Below, piece after piece: positions 43,282 through 52,503 of a stretch of 64,000 nt of DNA (position 1 is the stretch's first letter; every line of letters starts with the position of its first letter). Origin of the DNA: Treponema sp. (GTDB taxonomy: Bacteria > Spirochaetota > Spirochaetia > Treponematales > Treponemataceae); NCBI GenBank assembly GCA_017934745.1, contig JAGBIY010000047.1, positions 62,001 to 126,000 on the forward strand, written 5' to 3'. The notes under the pieces are model-generated. The model made no database searches, was not told the DNA's origin, and was given only the letters and a program-made list of their open reading frames with translations. The translations under genes were made by a program, and so were the position numbers.

Positions 43282-45174
43282 TCAGCTAAGCTGGAAAGCG
43301 CCGGTATACAATTGGTAGTACCGGCCTTTTTTTTCCATGAGAGCCTCGTGGTCGCCCCTTTCCATTATGCATCCCTTCTCAAGGACGATGATTTCGTCCG
43401 CGTTTCTGACAGTGGAAAGCCTGTGGGCAATCACGAACACAGTCCTGCCCTTCATGAGCCTGTCCATTCCGTCCTGTATGAGCCTCTCCGTTCTGGTGTC
43501 GATGGAGCTTGTCGCCTCGTCCAGGACAAGGACAGGCGGATTGGCGGCGGCGGCGCGCGCTATGGAGAGGAGCTGCCTCTGCCCCTGAGAGAGGCTCGCA
43601 CCATCGCCTGTAATCACAGTGTCGTAGCCGTGCGGCAGGTGCCGGATGAACGAGTCGGCGTTCGCCAGCACAGCAGCGTCCACAATCTGCTTTTCTGACG
43701 CGTCGGGGTTTCCGTATTTGATGTTGTCCCGAATCGTGCCCGTGAACAAGTGGGTGTCCTGAAGGACCATGCCCAGGGAACGCCTGAGTGAATCCTTGCT
43801 GATGTCGTTGATTGGGATTCCGTCGTATGTTATCGAGCCTGAACCGGAATCGATGTCGTAGAAGCGGGTCAAGAGATTCGTTATCGTGGTCTTTCCGGAA
43901 CCGGTCGAACCCACAAGCGCGATTTTCTCCCCGGATTTTGCTCGGATTGAAATGTCCTTCAAGACAGGAGTCCCCTCCACATAGGAAAAATCGACATTGG
44001 AAAATTCGACGTCCCCCCGGAGCCTTTTCAGCTGGTTCGTAGAAGGCATCTTCCACGCCCATTCCCCTGTGAACGCGAAGCTTTCGGAAAGGCGTTTCCT
44101 CCCCTCGGAATCGACAGTCTCGCAGGCGTTGACAAGCTCCACGTCGCCCTCGTCATCCTCAACGCGCTCGTCTATGGCCGCGAAAATGCGTTCAGCGCCG
44201 GCGAGCGCGTTCAAGACGGAGTTGAACTGCTGGCTCATCTGCGAAAGCGGACGGGAAAAGCTCCTCGTCGACTGCAGGAAGCTCGCCACAGTCCCGATGT
44301 CCGTCCGTCCGGTTATCACGAGAATGGAGCCGAGTATGGCGGAAAGCGCGTACTGGACGTGGCTCAGGTTGTTCATGATGGGTCCGAGAATCGAAGCGTA
44401 GGTGTTCGCGGCCGTGCCGGAAGCGCAAAGCTCGTCGTTCAAAATGTCGAACTGCTTGTTGGTCTCTTCTTCCCTCGTGAACACTTTCACTACCCGCTGC
44501 CCCTCAATCAGCTCCTCGATGTAGCCGTTCACCTTTCCGATGTTCTTCTGCTGGCTCCTGAAAGCCCTCGCCGAGAGCGTTCCGATTTTTGCCGAGATGA
44601 GCATTATAAAAGAGACCGTGACGACCATGAGGGCCGCGAGGGGAAGGTTCAGGACGACCATCATCGCAAAGACGCCGACAATCTGGAAAACAGAAGTGAA
44701 AAGCTGTGGCACCGTCTGGCTGAACATGTCGCGGAGAGTGTCGGTGTCGTTCGTGAAAAGCGACATCGTGACCCCGTGAGGCCTTGAATCGTGGTAGCGG
44801 AGAGGAAGACGCTCTATGTGGTGGAAGAGGTCCCGTCTTATGTTGAAGAGCGTCTTCGTCGAAATGTGCAGGAGAATCCTTGAACTCAAAAAAGAAGCGA
44901 GCGCGCCGGAAAGGTAGATTGCGGCCATCAAAAGAATCATCCTCACGAAACCGGACAAATCAACATCCGACTTTCCGATGAAAGGCGCGATGTAGTCGTT
45001 GAAGAGCGGCTTCAAAAGATAAGTGCAGCCGACATTGGCAGCGGCTCCGAGCAGGACGCAGAAAAAGACCACGGGCCACAACGCCTTGAAACGTCCCATG
45101 TAGGAAAACAAGCGAAGTATAGTGCGTCCAGTGTTCTTGGGTCTCTGAGTTCCTTTCATTTTTATTGGTGGCAT
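43282..45174 (-). CDS. ABC exporter subunit, catalytically complete half
   Basis: 630 residues. GGAG lies 8 nt before ATG 45174; a TTG two codons earlier is also possible. Six-helix exporter membrane domain (residues about 20-330), then the ATPase: Walker A GSTGSGKTTITN, Q-loop LQDTHLF, signature LSQGQRQLLSIARA, Walker B VLVLDEATSSID with the catalytic Glu, and H-loop FVIAHRLSTV. An extra segment of about 50 residues before the ATPase (EDDEGDVELVNACETVD) is unusual. With the next gene it forms a heterodimeric multidrug/lipid exporter. The substrate is unknown. Confidence 0.9.
   Translation of the reverse strand: MPPIKMKGTQRPKNTGRTILRLFSYMGRFKALWPVVFFCVLLGAAANVGCTYLLKPLFNDYIAPFIGKSDVDLSGFVRMILLMAAIYLSGALASFLSSRILLHISTKTLFNIRRDLFHHIERLPLRYHDSRPHGVTMSLFTNDTDTLRDMFSQTVPQLFTSVFQIVGVFAMMVVLNLPLAALMVVTVSFIMLISAKIGTLSARAFRSQQKNIGKVNGYIEELIEGQRVVKVFTREEETNKQFDILNDELCASGTAANTYASILGPIMNNLSHVQYALSAILGSILVITGRTDIGTVASFLQSTRSFSRPLSQMSQQFNSVLNALAGAERIFAAIDERVEDDEGDVELVNACETVDSEGRKRLSESFAFTGEWAWKMPSTNQLKRLRGDVEFSNVDFSYVEGTPVLKDISIRAKSGEKIALVGSTGSGKTTITNLLTRFYDIDSGSGSITYDGIPINDISKDSLRRSLGMVLQDTHLFTGTIRDNIKYGNPDASEKQIVDAAVLANADSFIRHLPHGYDTVITGDGASLSQGQRQLLSIARAAAANPPVLVLDEATSSIDTRTERLIQDGMDRLMKGRTVFVIAHRLSTVRNADEIIVLEKGCIMERGDHEALMEKKGRYYQLYTGAFQLS
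43300..43334 (+). terminator. Terminator of the ankyrin gene, inside the convergent coding region
   Basis: Stem GCCGGTA (43300-43306)/TACCGGC (43319-43325) with a 12-nt loop, then C and eight T. It also encodes the last residues of the minus-strand ABC transporter. Confidence 0.8.
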
Positions 45175-45176
45175 TT

Positions 45177-46910
45177 TCAATTCTCCGACATCTGCGATTC
45201 GTAGACTTCCCTGTAGATTTTGTTCGTCTCAAGGAGATTTTCGTGGGTTCCGATTCCGTCGATTCTTCCGTCGTCCATCACGATTATGGAATCAGCGTCC
45301 TGAACCGAGGCTATGCGCTGGGCTATTATGATTTTCGTGCTTGAGGGAAGCGACTTTTTGAGCGCGTTCCTGATTCTCAAGTCAGTGGCGGTGTCCACCG
45401 CGCTCGTGGAATCGTCGAGAATCAGGATGTCCGGCTTTTTCAGGAGGGCGCGGGCAATGCAGAGCCGCTGCTTCTGTCCGCCGCTCAAGTTCACGCCGCC
45501 CTGCCCCAGAACTGTGTCGTAGCCGTCGGGGAAAGACGAAACGAACGAGTGCGCGTCGCTCGCCTTGCAAGATTCAATGATTTCCTCCAAGCTTGCGTTC
45601 TTGTTTCCCCATCTCAAGTTCTCCGCAATCGTCCCCGAAAAAAGCAGGCTCTTCTGCAAGACAAGCGCGATTCTCCCGCGCAAATCTTCGAGCTTCCAGT
45701 CGCGGACATCCACGCCGCCGATTCTCACGCTGCCCGAAGTGACCTCGTAGAGCCGCGGAATAAGCTGGACCAAAGTCGACTTGGAACTCCCCGTTCCGCC
45801 GATTACGCCGACGATCGTCCCCTGCTTTATCGAAAGGCAGATGTCGGATAGCACGCAGTTGTCCAAATCGTTGTTGTAGCTGAAAGAAACATGGTCGAAT
45901 TCGATGTCGAATCCGGAAGCGTCCTTTCCTTTCGGCGCAAGAGCATCCTTTATCTCGCTCTCCTCGTCCAGCACCTCCCTGATTCTGGCGACGGACGCTC
46001 GGCTCAAGATGAACTGAACGAAAATCATCGAGAGCATCATCAAGCTCATCAAAATCTGGTTTATGTAGGTGAGGAAGCTTATCAATTCGCCCATCAGCAT
46101 GTCGCCGGAGAGAATCATCTTTCCGCCGAACCAGAGGACGCTTATTATGCAGGAATAGACCACCAGCTGCATTATCGGCTGGTTCAAGATGACGATTTTC
46201 TCGGCGGAGACCTGCGTCCTCCGCAAGTCGTCGGCAATCGAATCGAATTTCTCGCATTCGAATTCCCCGCGCACGAAAGACTTCACCACGCGTATCGCTA
46301 TGAGATTCTCCTGAACGACAGCGTTCAGTGTGTCGTATTTCTTGAACATCTCGCTAAATCTCGGATATGCCTTGGACGCAATCAACGAGAGCACGACAGC
46401 GAGGAAGGGAATCGCCACGAGAAAAACGCAGGCGAGTTTTGAATTCAACTGGAACGCCATCACAGTCCCGAACGTCAGCATGAGGGGGGCGCGGATGGCA
46501 GTGCGAATCAAGTTCTGGTAGAGATTCTGCACATTGGTCACGTCGGTCGTGAGCCTCGTCACCAAAGAGCCGGTGCCGAATTTGTCCATGTTCGAAAACG
46601 AAAAAGACTGCACGCGCCTGAAAAGTTTTCTCCGAAGATTCCGGGAGAAGCCGAACGCGGCCAAAGATGAAAGCCTTCCGCACGAAGAACCGCAGAAGAG
46701 CGAGAACAAGGCCATGCCGACCATGATTCCGCCGAGGCGCAGCACCAAGCCGATGTCCCTGCTTTCAACGCCGACATCGACAATCTGCGCCATCACGAGC
46801 GGGATGGTCGTCTCCATCAAGACCTCCCCCAACATGGCCAACGGGGACAAGGCCGTGTAGACTTTGAACTTTCTCTCCAGTCCCGAAGTCAATTTGCTAA
46901 AAAGGTTCAT
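45177..46910 (-). CDS. ABC exporter subunit, degenerate-site half
   Basis: 577 residues; the first gene of the exporter pair. Six-helix membrane domain followed by an ATPase whose motifs deviate. Walker A reads GGTGSSKSTLV, with Ser replacing the last Gly. Walker B is ILILDDSTSAVD, with Asp instead of the catalytic Glu. The signature LSGGQKQRLCIARA is normal. This is the pattern of heterodimeric exporters such as TM287/288 and BmrCD, which keep one active and one degenerate ATP site. No strong SD is visible at the ATG. Confidence 0.88.
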   Translation of the reverse strand: MNLFSKLTSGLERKFKVYTALSPLAMLGEVLMETTIPLVMAQIVDVGVESRDIGLVLRLGGIMVGMALFSLFCGSSCGRLSSLAAFGFSRNLRRKLFRRVQSFSFSNMDKFGTGSLVTRLTTDVTNVQNLYQNLIRTAIRAPLMLTFGTVMAFQLNSKLACVFLVAIPFLAVVLSLIASKAYPRFSEMFKKYDTLNAVVQENLIAIRVVKSFVRGEFECEKFDSIADDLRRTQVSAEKIVILNQPIMQLVVYSCIISVLWFGGKMILSGDMLMGELISFLTYINQILMSLMMLSMIFVQFILSRASVARIREVLDEESEIKDALAPKGKDASGFDIEFDHVSFSYNNDLDNCVLSDICLSIKQGTIVGVIGGTGSSKSTLVQLIPRLYEVTSGSVRIGGVDVRDWKLEDLRGRIALVLQKSLLFSGTIAENLRWGNKNASLEEIIESCKASDAHSFVSSFPDGYDTVLGQGGVNLSGGQKQRLCIARALLKKPDILILDDSTSAVDTATDLRIRNALKKSLPSSTKIIIAQRIASVQDADSIIVMDDGRIDGIGTHENLLETNKIYREVYESQMSEN

Positions 46911-47000
46911 GGAAGTTAGTTTAGACCATGAACCTTTTAAATTCCAATGAAAATATTGTTAGTTTTTGGGCAAAAGAGTCTTAATCAAGACAAGCAGCCT

Positions 47001-49196
47001 CTAGAATTCATCGCCCGGCCTAGGCTTTCTGTACGAGGAAGCCCCCCTGCGCTCTGTCGGGGTGTGCACCCTCGGACGAGCGTTGTCGCCCCTCGCGCCC
47101 CTGAAACCTCCGCGAGGAGAGAACCCGCGCCTGTCGCCGAAATTCCTTCCGCCGTCGAACCCACGTCCGCCGCCAGAGCCTCTGCCGCCAAAGCCGCGCC
47201 CTCCACGGAAACCGCCGTTGCCGCCCTTCGTGTCGACGTGGATGTGGGGAATCGTCGAGTCGCGCCTGCTCATCTCTATCACCTTGTCGGCGAGGTCGCG
47301 AGGAAGAGATATGAGGGAGAAAGTCTCGGAAACGCTTATGCCGTCGACCTGCCTGTCTGGAATATGGAGAAGGCCTGAGAAATAGTTGGCGATTTCCTTG
47401 GCGTTGAAGCCGTCCTTCCTTCCGAGCTGGACGAAAAGCCTCTTCTGGTTCGCGTTGAATCCGCCTCTTCCATTTCTGTCTCCGAATCGTCCGTTTCTTC
47501 CGTTCCTGTCGCGGTTGTTGCCGACTTCAGCGACATCTCCGTAGTGGGACTCGTCGAGCGTTTTTCCGTAAGTCACGGAAAGGACGCCCGCCAAAACGGC
47601 GACCGCATCCTGGTTCTCGCAGAGGTTCTTTGCCATCTCGGCGAAAACAGGCTCCGCTTCCACGAGGTTCGGGACGAAATCAGGAAGAGAAACTGGAGGC
47701 TCGGCAGCCTCGGAAGAAAGCTCCGAGGCCGGCTTCTTGTCGCCGATGTATGAAGGCTCGTCTGAAACGTCCGCAGGGTCGCGCTCAAGACCGAGCTGGA
47801 CTTTGAGGGTGTCCAAGAGGCGGGCGCGCTTGACTTCGAGGACTTTCGACACGGAAGGGACAGCCTCGTACGACATCTCGCCCTTCGCGGCCTTCCTCAC
47901 GGTGTGCTTGAGGAATTCGAGCTTCCTGCGCTCCTCCGGCCGCACGAACGTGACCGCAGTTCCAGAAGTTCCAGCGCGTCCAGTTCGCCCGATTCTGTGG
48001 ACGTATGTCGCTCCGTCGAACGGAAGCGAATAGTTCACGACATGGGTCAAGCCGGAGATGTCGATTCCGCGGGCGGCCACATCGGTCGCGACGAGCACGC
48101 GCGTCTTTCTCTTTCTGAAGCGGGCGAGAATCTTCTCGCGCTGCGCCTGAGGCACGTCGCCGTGGAGAGCCGCGGCGTCATAGCCCCTCTCGTCGAGCAT
48201 CTTCGCAACATTGTCCGCGTCGTTCTTCGTCTGCGTGAACACGACTCCGTAGAAATTCGGCGACATGTCGATGAGGCGGACGAGAGCCTCGACCTTGTCG
48301 GACTCCCTCACGAACCAGTATTTCTGTTCTATAAGGAGCGGCTCCTCCACGAAGCCCTCCTCCTCGCACACTTCGTAGTCGCCCATGAACTGCTCAGCGA
48401 TGCGGAGAATCGGCTTCGGCATCGTCGCGCTGAAAAGGAGGATGCGCGCGGCCGGATTCGCCTTGGAGAAAATGTTCTCGATGTCGTCGACGAAGCCCAT
48501 GTCGAGCATCTCGTCGCCCTCGTCCAATATGAAGTAGTCGATGTTGTCGAGTTTGAGAGTGCCCCTTTCAAGATGGTCCTGCACGCGTCCCGGAGTTCCC
48601 ACGACAATCTCCACGCCTTTTTTGAGGGAGCGGATTTGCTCGCCGTAAGCCGCGCCACCGTAAAGGACGGCAACCCTCGGATATTTTGAGGAAGAGAACG
48701 ACTGGAGTTCCGCGCAAGTCTGCATCGCAAGCTCCCTCGTAGGCTCAAGAACGAGCGCGCGAACGTGGTCGGACTCCTCGTGAATCCGCTGCACGATTGG
48801 AAGACCGAACGCGGCAGTCTTTCCAGTGCCGGTCCTCGCCTTCGCGATGATGTTCGCATCTCCGTTCAGCAAGCGGGGAATCGCGAGCACCTGGATTGGG
48901 GAAGGAGTCTTGAACCCCTTCTTCTCAATCGCTGAAAGGACGAAATCCTCCAAGCCCAAATCGGCGAATGAAATTTCTCCATCGCCATCATCGTCCTCGT
49001 CCTCACCGTCTTCGTCAAAGGCTTCCCCTTCACCGTCATCCTCATCGAACGAACCGTCTCCGTCGGCATCGGCGGATTCTTCCCCGCCGAACGGAACGAC
49101 CTCGTCCGAATCAAATTCCACAACGCCCTGACTTCCGGCGTTTTCCATCTCAACAGGTACCTTGGTTCCCTGTTCTTCCAATTCTGGATTTTCCAT
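47001..49196 (-). CDS. DEAD-box RNA helicase with DbpA-type RNA-binding domain and RGG tail
   Basis: 731 residues from MENPELEEQGTK; GGGGA lies 8 nt upstream, unlike the ATG nine codons earlier. An acidic leader of about 80 residues (DGEGEAFDEDGEDEDDDGDG) precedes the Q motif. Helicase motifs are ARTGTGKTAAF, PTRELA, LDEGDEMLDMGF (DEGD instead of DEAD), FSATMP, ATDVAARGID and HRIGRTGRAG. After the core come a DbpA-type RRM (KRLFVQLGRKDGFNAKEIAN) and a glycine/arginine-rich tail (GGFRGGRGFGGRGSGGGRG). It probably acts in ribosome assembly or cold-shock RNA remodelling. Confidence 0.9.
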   Translation of the reverse strand: MENPELEEQGTKVPVEMENAGSQGVVEFDSDEVVPFGGEESADADGDGSFDEDDGEGEAFDEDGEDEDDDGDGEISFADLGLEDFVLSAIEKKGFKTPSPIQVLAIPRLLNGDANIIAKARTGTGKTAAFGLPIVQRIHEESDHVRALVLEPTRELAMQTCAELQSFSSSKYPRVAVLYGGAAYGEQIRSLKKGVEIVVGTPGRVQDHLERGTLKLDNIDYFILDEGDEMLDMGFVDDIENIFSKANPAARILLFSATMPKPILRIAEQFMGDYEVCEEEGFVEEPLLIEQKYWFVRESDKVEALVRLIDMSPNFYGVVFTQTKNDADNVAKMLDERGYDAAALHGDVPQAQREKILARFRKRKTRVLVATDVAARGIDISGLTHVVNYSLPFDGATYVHRIGRTGRAGTSGTAVTFVRPEERRKLEFLKHTVRKAAKGEMSYEAVPSVSKVLEVKRARLLDTLKVQLGLERDPADVSDEPSYIGDKKPASELSSEAAEPPVSLPDFVPNLVEAEPVFAEMAKNLCENQDAVAVLAGVLSVTYGKTLDESHYGDVAEVGNNRDRNGRNGRFGDRNGRGGFNANQKRLFVQLGRKDGFNAKEIANYFSGLLHIPDRQVDGISVSETFSLISLPRDLADKVIEMSRRDSTIPHIHVDTKGGNGGFRGGRGFGGRGSGGGRGFDGGRNFGDRRGFSPRGGFRGARGDNARPRVHTPTERRGASSYRKPRPGDEF

Positions 49197-49306
49197 GTGA
49201 TATTTCCCCTGAGGAATCATCACAATCGTGAAAAACGCTTTATCCTTGAAACGCAGATTCTTGTGCTGATTCCTAAATAATAGTTTTGATTTCAGATTTT
49301 AAACAA

Positions 49307-49330
49307 ATGCCATTCCGGCATTCTATTTTT
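49307..49330 (+). terminator. Weak hairpin-plus-T-run in the deaD-like/cbiD intergenic region
   Basis: Stem ATGCC (49307-49311)/GGCAT (49317-49321) followed by TCTATTTTTT. There is no plus-strand gene upstream to terminate, so it may be fortuitous. Nothing else is recognised in the 282-bp gap apart from the putative cbiD promoter. Confidence 0.3.
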
Positions 49331-49426
49331 TGCAAATGAAACTAGAACTAGATTGATTGAAGTGGATTAACAATATATTTGAAATGACTGAATTTTTCAA
49401 GCAAATAACGCATATTTTAGAAAACT

Positions 49427-49453
49427 TTGACATTTTTTGAGGTTTTGTAGAAT
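49427..49453 (+). promoter_or_regulatory. Possible cbiD promoter
   Basis: TTGACA (49427-49432) and TAGAAT (49448-49453) with a short 15-bp spacer, 25 nt before the ATG. Spacing is suboptimal. No SD or cobalamin riboswitch was recognised in the short leader. Confidence 0.35.
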
Positions 49454-49478
49454 CAAATGAATCGATAAAATCAAGAAC

Positions 49479-50801
49479 ATGCAAAACGAAAGCGACAACC
49501 GTGGAAAAATCTGCACGGAACAGTACATAAGAAGCGGCGGAAAGAATCTCAGATGCGGCTTCACGACAGGAAGCGCGGCGGCGATGGCCACGCTCGCGTC
49601 CGCGAAAGCCGTCATGGACGGAAAGTTCATCGAATACGCCCGAATTACGACACCGAAAGGCTGGGACGCAGTGTCGGAAGTGCTCGGAGGAACAATCCTC
49701 TCTGAAAACAGCGCGAAGTGCTCGATAAAGAAGGACGCCGGCGACGACCCCGACGCCACCGATGGAATCGAGATAAGCTCGAAAGTCACAATCGAAGAAA
49801 GAGAAGAATCCGACAGATGGGACGAAGACAGAATCAGAATCGAAATATGCGGAGGAGCGGGAATCGGAACCGTCACGAAGAAGGGGCTTGACCAGGGAAT
49901 CGGAGAGCACGCGATAAATTCGGTTCCGAGAAAGATGATAAAGAAGGCCGTGATTGACGCAATCGAAGAAGCCGAAAATGCCGAAAAATGCGGAAAGAGA
50001 AAAAGATACGACGTGGAAGTGGAAATATCCGCCGCCAACGGAGAAGAAATCGCGAAGAACACGTTCAACCCGGTGCTCGGCATAAAGGGCGGCATCTCAA
50101 TCCTCGGAACGACAGGAGTCGTGACACCGATGAGCGAGGAAGCCCTTGTGGAGTCGATTTTCGTGGAGATGAAAGTCCTCAAAAGCAACTTCAAGAGCAA
50201 TCTCAAAAACGGTGGGAAGGATTTTTTTCCGCTGATAATGACGCCTGGAAATTTCGGCTCGGATTTTCTGAAGAAGTTTCCAGAACTTGAAAGCGCGCCC
50301 GTCGTGCACTGCTCGAACTTCATCGGAAAGGCAATCGACTTCGCGGTGGAACTTGGATTCACGCACGTCATGTTCGTGGGGCACGCCGGAAAATTCGTCA
50401 AGCTCGCCGGGGGGATAATGAACACGCACTCTCACAACGCCGACTGCCGAATGGAGATAATCGCGAGCCACGCAGCCCTCACGGCTTTCGACAAGCTCAC
50501 GCAGACCGACATCGCTTCCATAATGGACGCGGCGACAGTGGACGCGGCTTTCGACATACTCGACGAGACGGACTCCACGCCCACGGTCTCGAAAAGCATC
50601 ATGAACGCCGCGATGAAGCACATAGCGAGGCGGAGCATGAACAAATTCAGCTTCTCCTTCCTGATGTTCTCCAACGCGGCGAACCGTGGGATTCTCGCCT
50701 CATCGAGAAACTGGAAATCCATGCTGGAACTTTTCAGGCAAGGACTTCCCGATTCACAAACGACTGGAAAATCAGAGGCGGACAGGAGTTCCGAGTCTTG
50801 A
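49479..50801 (+). CDS. cbiD: Cobalt-precorrin-5B C1-methyltransferase CbiD
   Basis: 440 residues. CbiD methylates C-1 of cobalt-precorrin-5B in anaerobic cobalamin synthesis. Diagnostic segments are LRCGFTTGSAAAMATLASAK, IKKDAGDDPDATDGIEI, GGAGIGTVTKKGLDQGIGEH, ISILGTTGVVTPMSEEALVE, FVGHAGKFVKLAGGIMNTHS and HNADCRMEIIASHAA. A C-terminal extension of about 60 residues is less conserved. No other cobalamin gene is in the window. It ends overlapping the convergent hisF by 30 nt. Confidence 0.92.
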   Translation: MQNESDNRGKICTEQYIRSGGKNLRCGFTTGSAAAMATLASAKAVMDGKFIEYARITTPKGWDAVSEVLGGTILSENSAKCSIKKDAGDDPDATDGIEISSKVTIEEREESDRWDEDRIRIEICGGAGIGTVTKKGLDQGIGEHAINSVPRKMIKKAVIDAIEEAENAEKCGKRKRYDVEVEISAANGEEIAKNTFNPVLGIKGGISILGTTGVVTPMSEEALVESIFVEMKVLKSNFKSNLKNGGKDFFPLIMTPGNFGSDFLKKFPELESAPVVHCSNFIGKAIDFAVELGFTHVMFVGHAGKFVKLAGGIMNTHSHNADCRMEIIASHAALTAFDKLTQTDIASIMDAATVDAAFDILDETDSTPTVSKSIMNAAMKHIARRSMNKFSFSFLMFSNAANRGILASSRNWKSMLELFRQGLPDSQTTGKSEADRSSES

Positions 50802-51548
50802 AAGCTCCTCCTTGATTCCGCCGACAGTGTAGCCCATCGAATGCACCATAGACGCGACGAGGGCGGCATCGGCCTTTCCGCCGTCCGGGGAGTCCCTCAG
50901 AACGTCGGCAAGATGCTGAGGCGTTCCGCCGCCGCCAGAAGCGATGACCGGGACAGGAACGTTCTCGGCTACCATCCTCGTGAGGTCTAGCTCGTAGCCG
51001 TTCCTCACGCCGTCTGCGTCTATCGAGTTCAACACGATTTCGCCGGCTCCGAGCGAAACCGCCTTCTTCGCCCATTCAAGAGCGTCCAGGTCGGTCTTCA
51101 CGCGGCCTCCGTTGATGTAGACGCGGTAGCCGCTTGGGCATTCGCTATCTTTGGCGGCATCCATTCCGAGCACTATGCACTGGTTGCCGAACACGCGCGC
51201 GCCCTCGGTTATGAGAGAGGGATTCTTCACCGCCTGCGAATTCAAGCTCACCTTCTCCGCGCCTGCGAGTATGGTGGAGCGGATGTCCTCGATTGTTCCG
51301 ATGCCGCCGCCCACGCAGAACGGGATGAACACTTTGGACGCGACACGCGAAATCAAGTCGAGAATCGGACCCCTTCCGCGCGCGGAAGCCATGATGTCGT
51401 AGAAGACAAGCTCGTCCACGCCCTGCCTGTAATACTCGGCCGCCATTTCGACAGGGTCTCCGATGTCCACGTTGTTCTGGAATTTCACACCCTTGGTCGT
51501 GCGTCCGTCCTTCACGTCAAGACAGACGATTATCCTCTTCTTAAGCAT
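50772..51548 (-). CDS. hisF: Imidazole glycerol phosphate synthase cyclase subunit HisF
   Basis: 258 residues, full-length TIM barrel. Catalytic aspartates are in IVCLDVKDGR (D11 type) and LNSIDADGVRNGYE (D130 type). Phosphate-binding loops are FCVGGGIGTIEDI and VIASGGGGTPQHL. It makes IGP and AICAR from PRFAR using ammonia from HisH. Its start overlaps the hisH stop by 8 nt. Other his genes are not in the window. Confidence 0.95.
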   Translation of the reverse strand: MLKKRIIVCLDVKDGRTTKGVKFQNNVDIGDPVEMAAEYYRQGVDELVFYDIMASARGRGPILDLISRVASKVFIPFCVGGGIGTIEDIRSTILAGAEKVSLNSQAVKNPSLITEGARVFGNQCIVLGMDAAKDSECPSGYRVYINGGRVKTDLDALEWAKKAVSLGAGEIVLNSIDADGVRNGYELDLTRMVAENVPVPVIASGGGGTPQHLADVLRDSPDGGKADAALVASMVHSMGYTVGGIKEELSRLGTPVRL

Positions 51549-52170
51549 TCAAGTCTCCTTTTACGAAATTCTCCAAAATCTTGAGTCCCCACTTGCCCGA
51601 TTTCTCCGGGTGGAACTGGAAGGCCGTGACGCTGCCGGAAGCCACGCACGCCGGAACAAGACAGCCGTAGTCGACAGCGGCCTTGATGATTGAAGGGTCG
51701 GTCGGCTGGATGAGATACGAATGGACGAAATAGAAGTCGGAATGCTCCGGGACTCCAGCGAGAAGCGGGCTTCCGCCGTTCATGTACGAAAGGTCGTTCC
51801 AGCCCATCTCCGGGATTTTCAGAAGGTCGGGCTTTTTCCAGACGCTCGAAAAATGGCGGATTTCTCCCTTCAATATTCCAAGACAATCGACGTCCCCCTC
51901 CTCGGAGTGCTCGAAGATTATCTGCGAGCCGAGGCAGATTCCCAAGAGCGGTTTTCCGGCGGCCGCCCAATCCTTCAAAAATCCGTCGAAGCCCGTAGCG
52001 GAAAGCTGCTCCATGGCGTATTTCGCCTCCCCCACACCGGGAAAGACAATCCTGTCGCACTTCTCCAAATCCTTCGGATTCTTCGACAGGACATAGGGAG
52101 CGTCCAAGAAGGCGAGCGCCCTCTCCACGCTTTTGATGTTTCCTGCGTTGTAGTCAACAATTCCAGTCAT
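51541..52170 (-). CDS. hisH: Imidazole glycerol phosphate synthase glutamine amidotransferase subunit HisH
   Basis: 209 residues from MTGIVDYNAGNIKSVERAL; GGAG lies 6 nt before this ATG. Class I glutaminase with the nucleophile in LLGICLGSQIIFE (Cys about 77) and the His-Glu pair in TAFQFHPEKSG. FPGVGEAKYAMEQL and the oxyanion strand (VFPGVG) are normal. It supplies ammonia to HisF. Two further in-frame ATGs just upstream are possible but have no SD. Confidence 0.95.
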   Translation of the reverse strand: MTGIVDYNAGNIKSVERALAFLDAPYVLSKNPKDLEKCDRIVFPGVGEAKYAMEQLSATGFDGFLKDWAAAGKPLLGICLGSQIIFEHSEEGDVDCLGILKGEIRHFSSVWKKPDLLKIPEMGWNDLSYMNGGSPLLAGVPEHSDFYFVHSYLIQPTDPSIIKAAVDYGCLVPACVASGSVTAFQFHPEKSGKWGLKILENFVKGDLNA

Positions 52171-52278
52171 CGTGTTCTCCATCAATAAATCTGTTGCGAA
52201 TGCCTGAAAATTCTAGCTTACGAAAAAAAGTGTAGTCAATAGATAAAATGGCGGAGAAAAAACACCGAAAATAGATTC

Positions 52279-52503
52279 ATGAGCACTTTCATTCCAATAA
52301 TAAAAACAGTCATCTCAGACCCGAAAGTCATAATCGCGACTGTGCTGATAGTCATCTACTTCGAGATTGTCACGGCAGTCGTGCGCTACAGGAAAAAGCC
52401 GCCGGTCAAAAGACGCTCGCATTTCTCACCGCCTCCTGTAGCCGACGAGAAACCCGCCGAATCGAATGCAGAAGGTGAAAAAAGCGAAGGAGAGGATTCC
52501 TGA
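52279..52503 (+). CDS. Small single-pass membrane protein
   Basis: 74 residues: an N-terminal hydrophobic helix (VIIATVLIVIYFEIVTAVV), a basic stretch (RYRKKPPVKRR) and an acidic, disordered tail. The topology suggests a membrane-anchored tail in the cytoplasm. The last 98 nt overlap the 3' end of the convergent recQ. No family is recognised. Confidence is moderate because of that overlap. Confidence 0.45.
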   Translation: MSTFIPIIKTVISDPKVIIATVLIVIYFEIVTAVVRYRKKPPVKRRSHFSPPPVADEKPAESNAEGEKSEGEDS

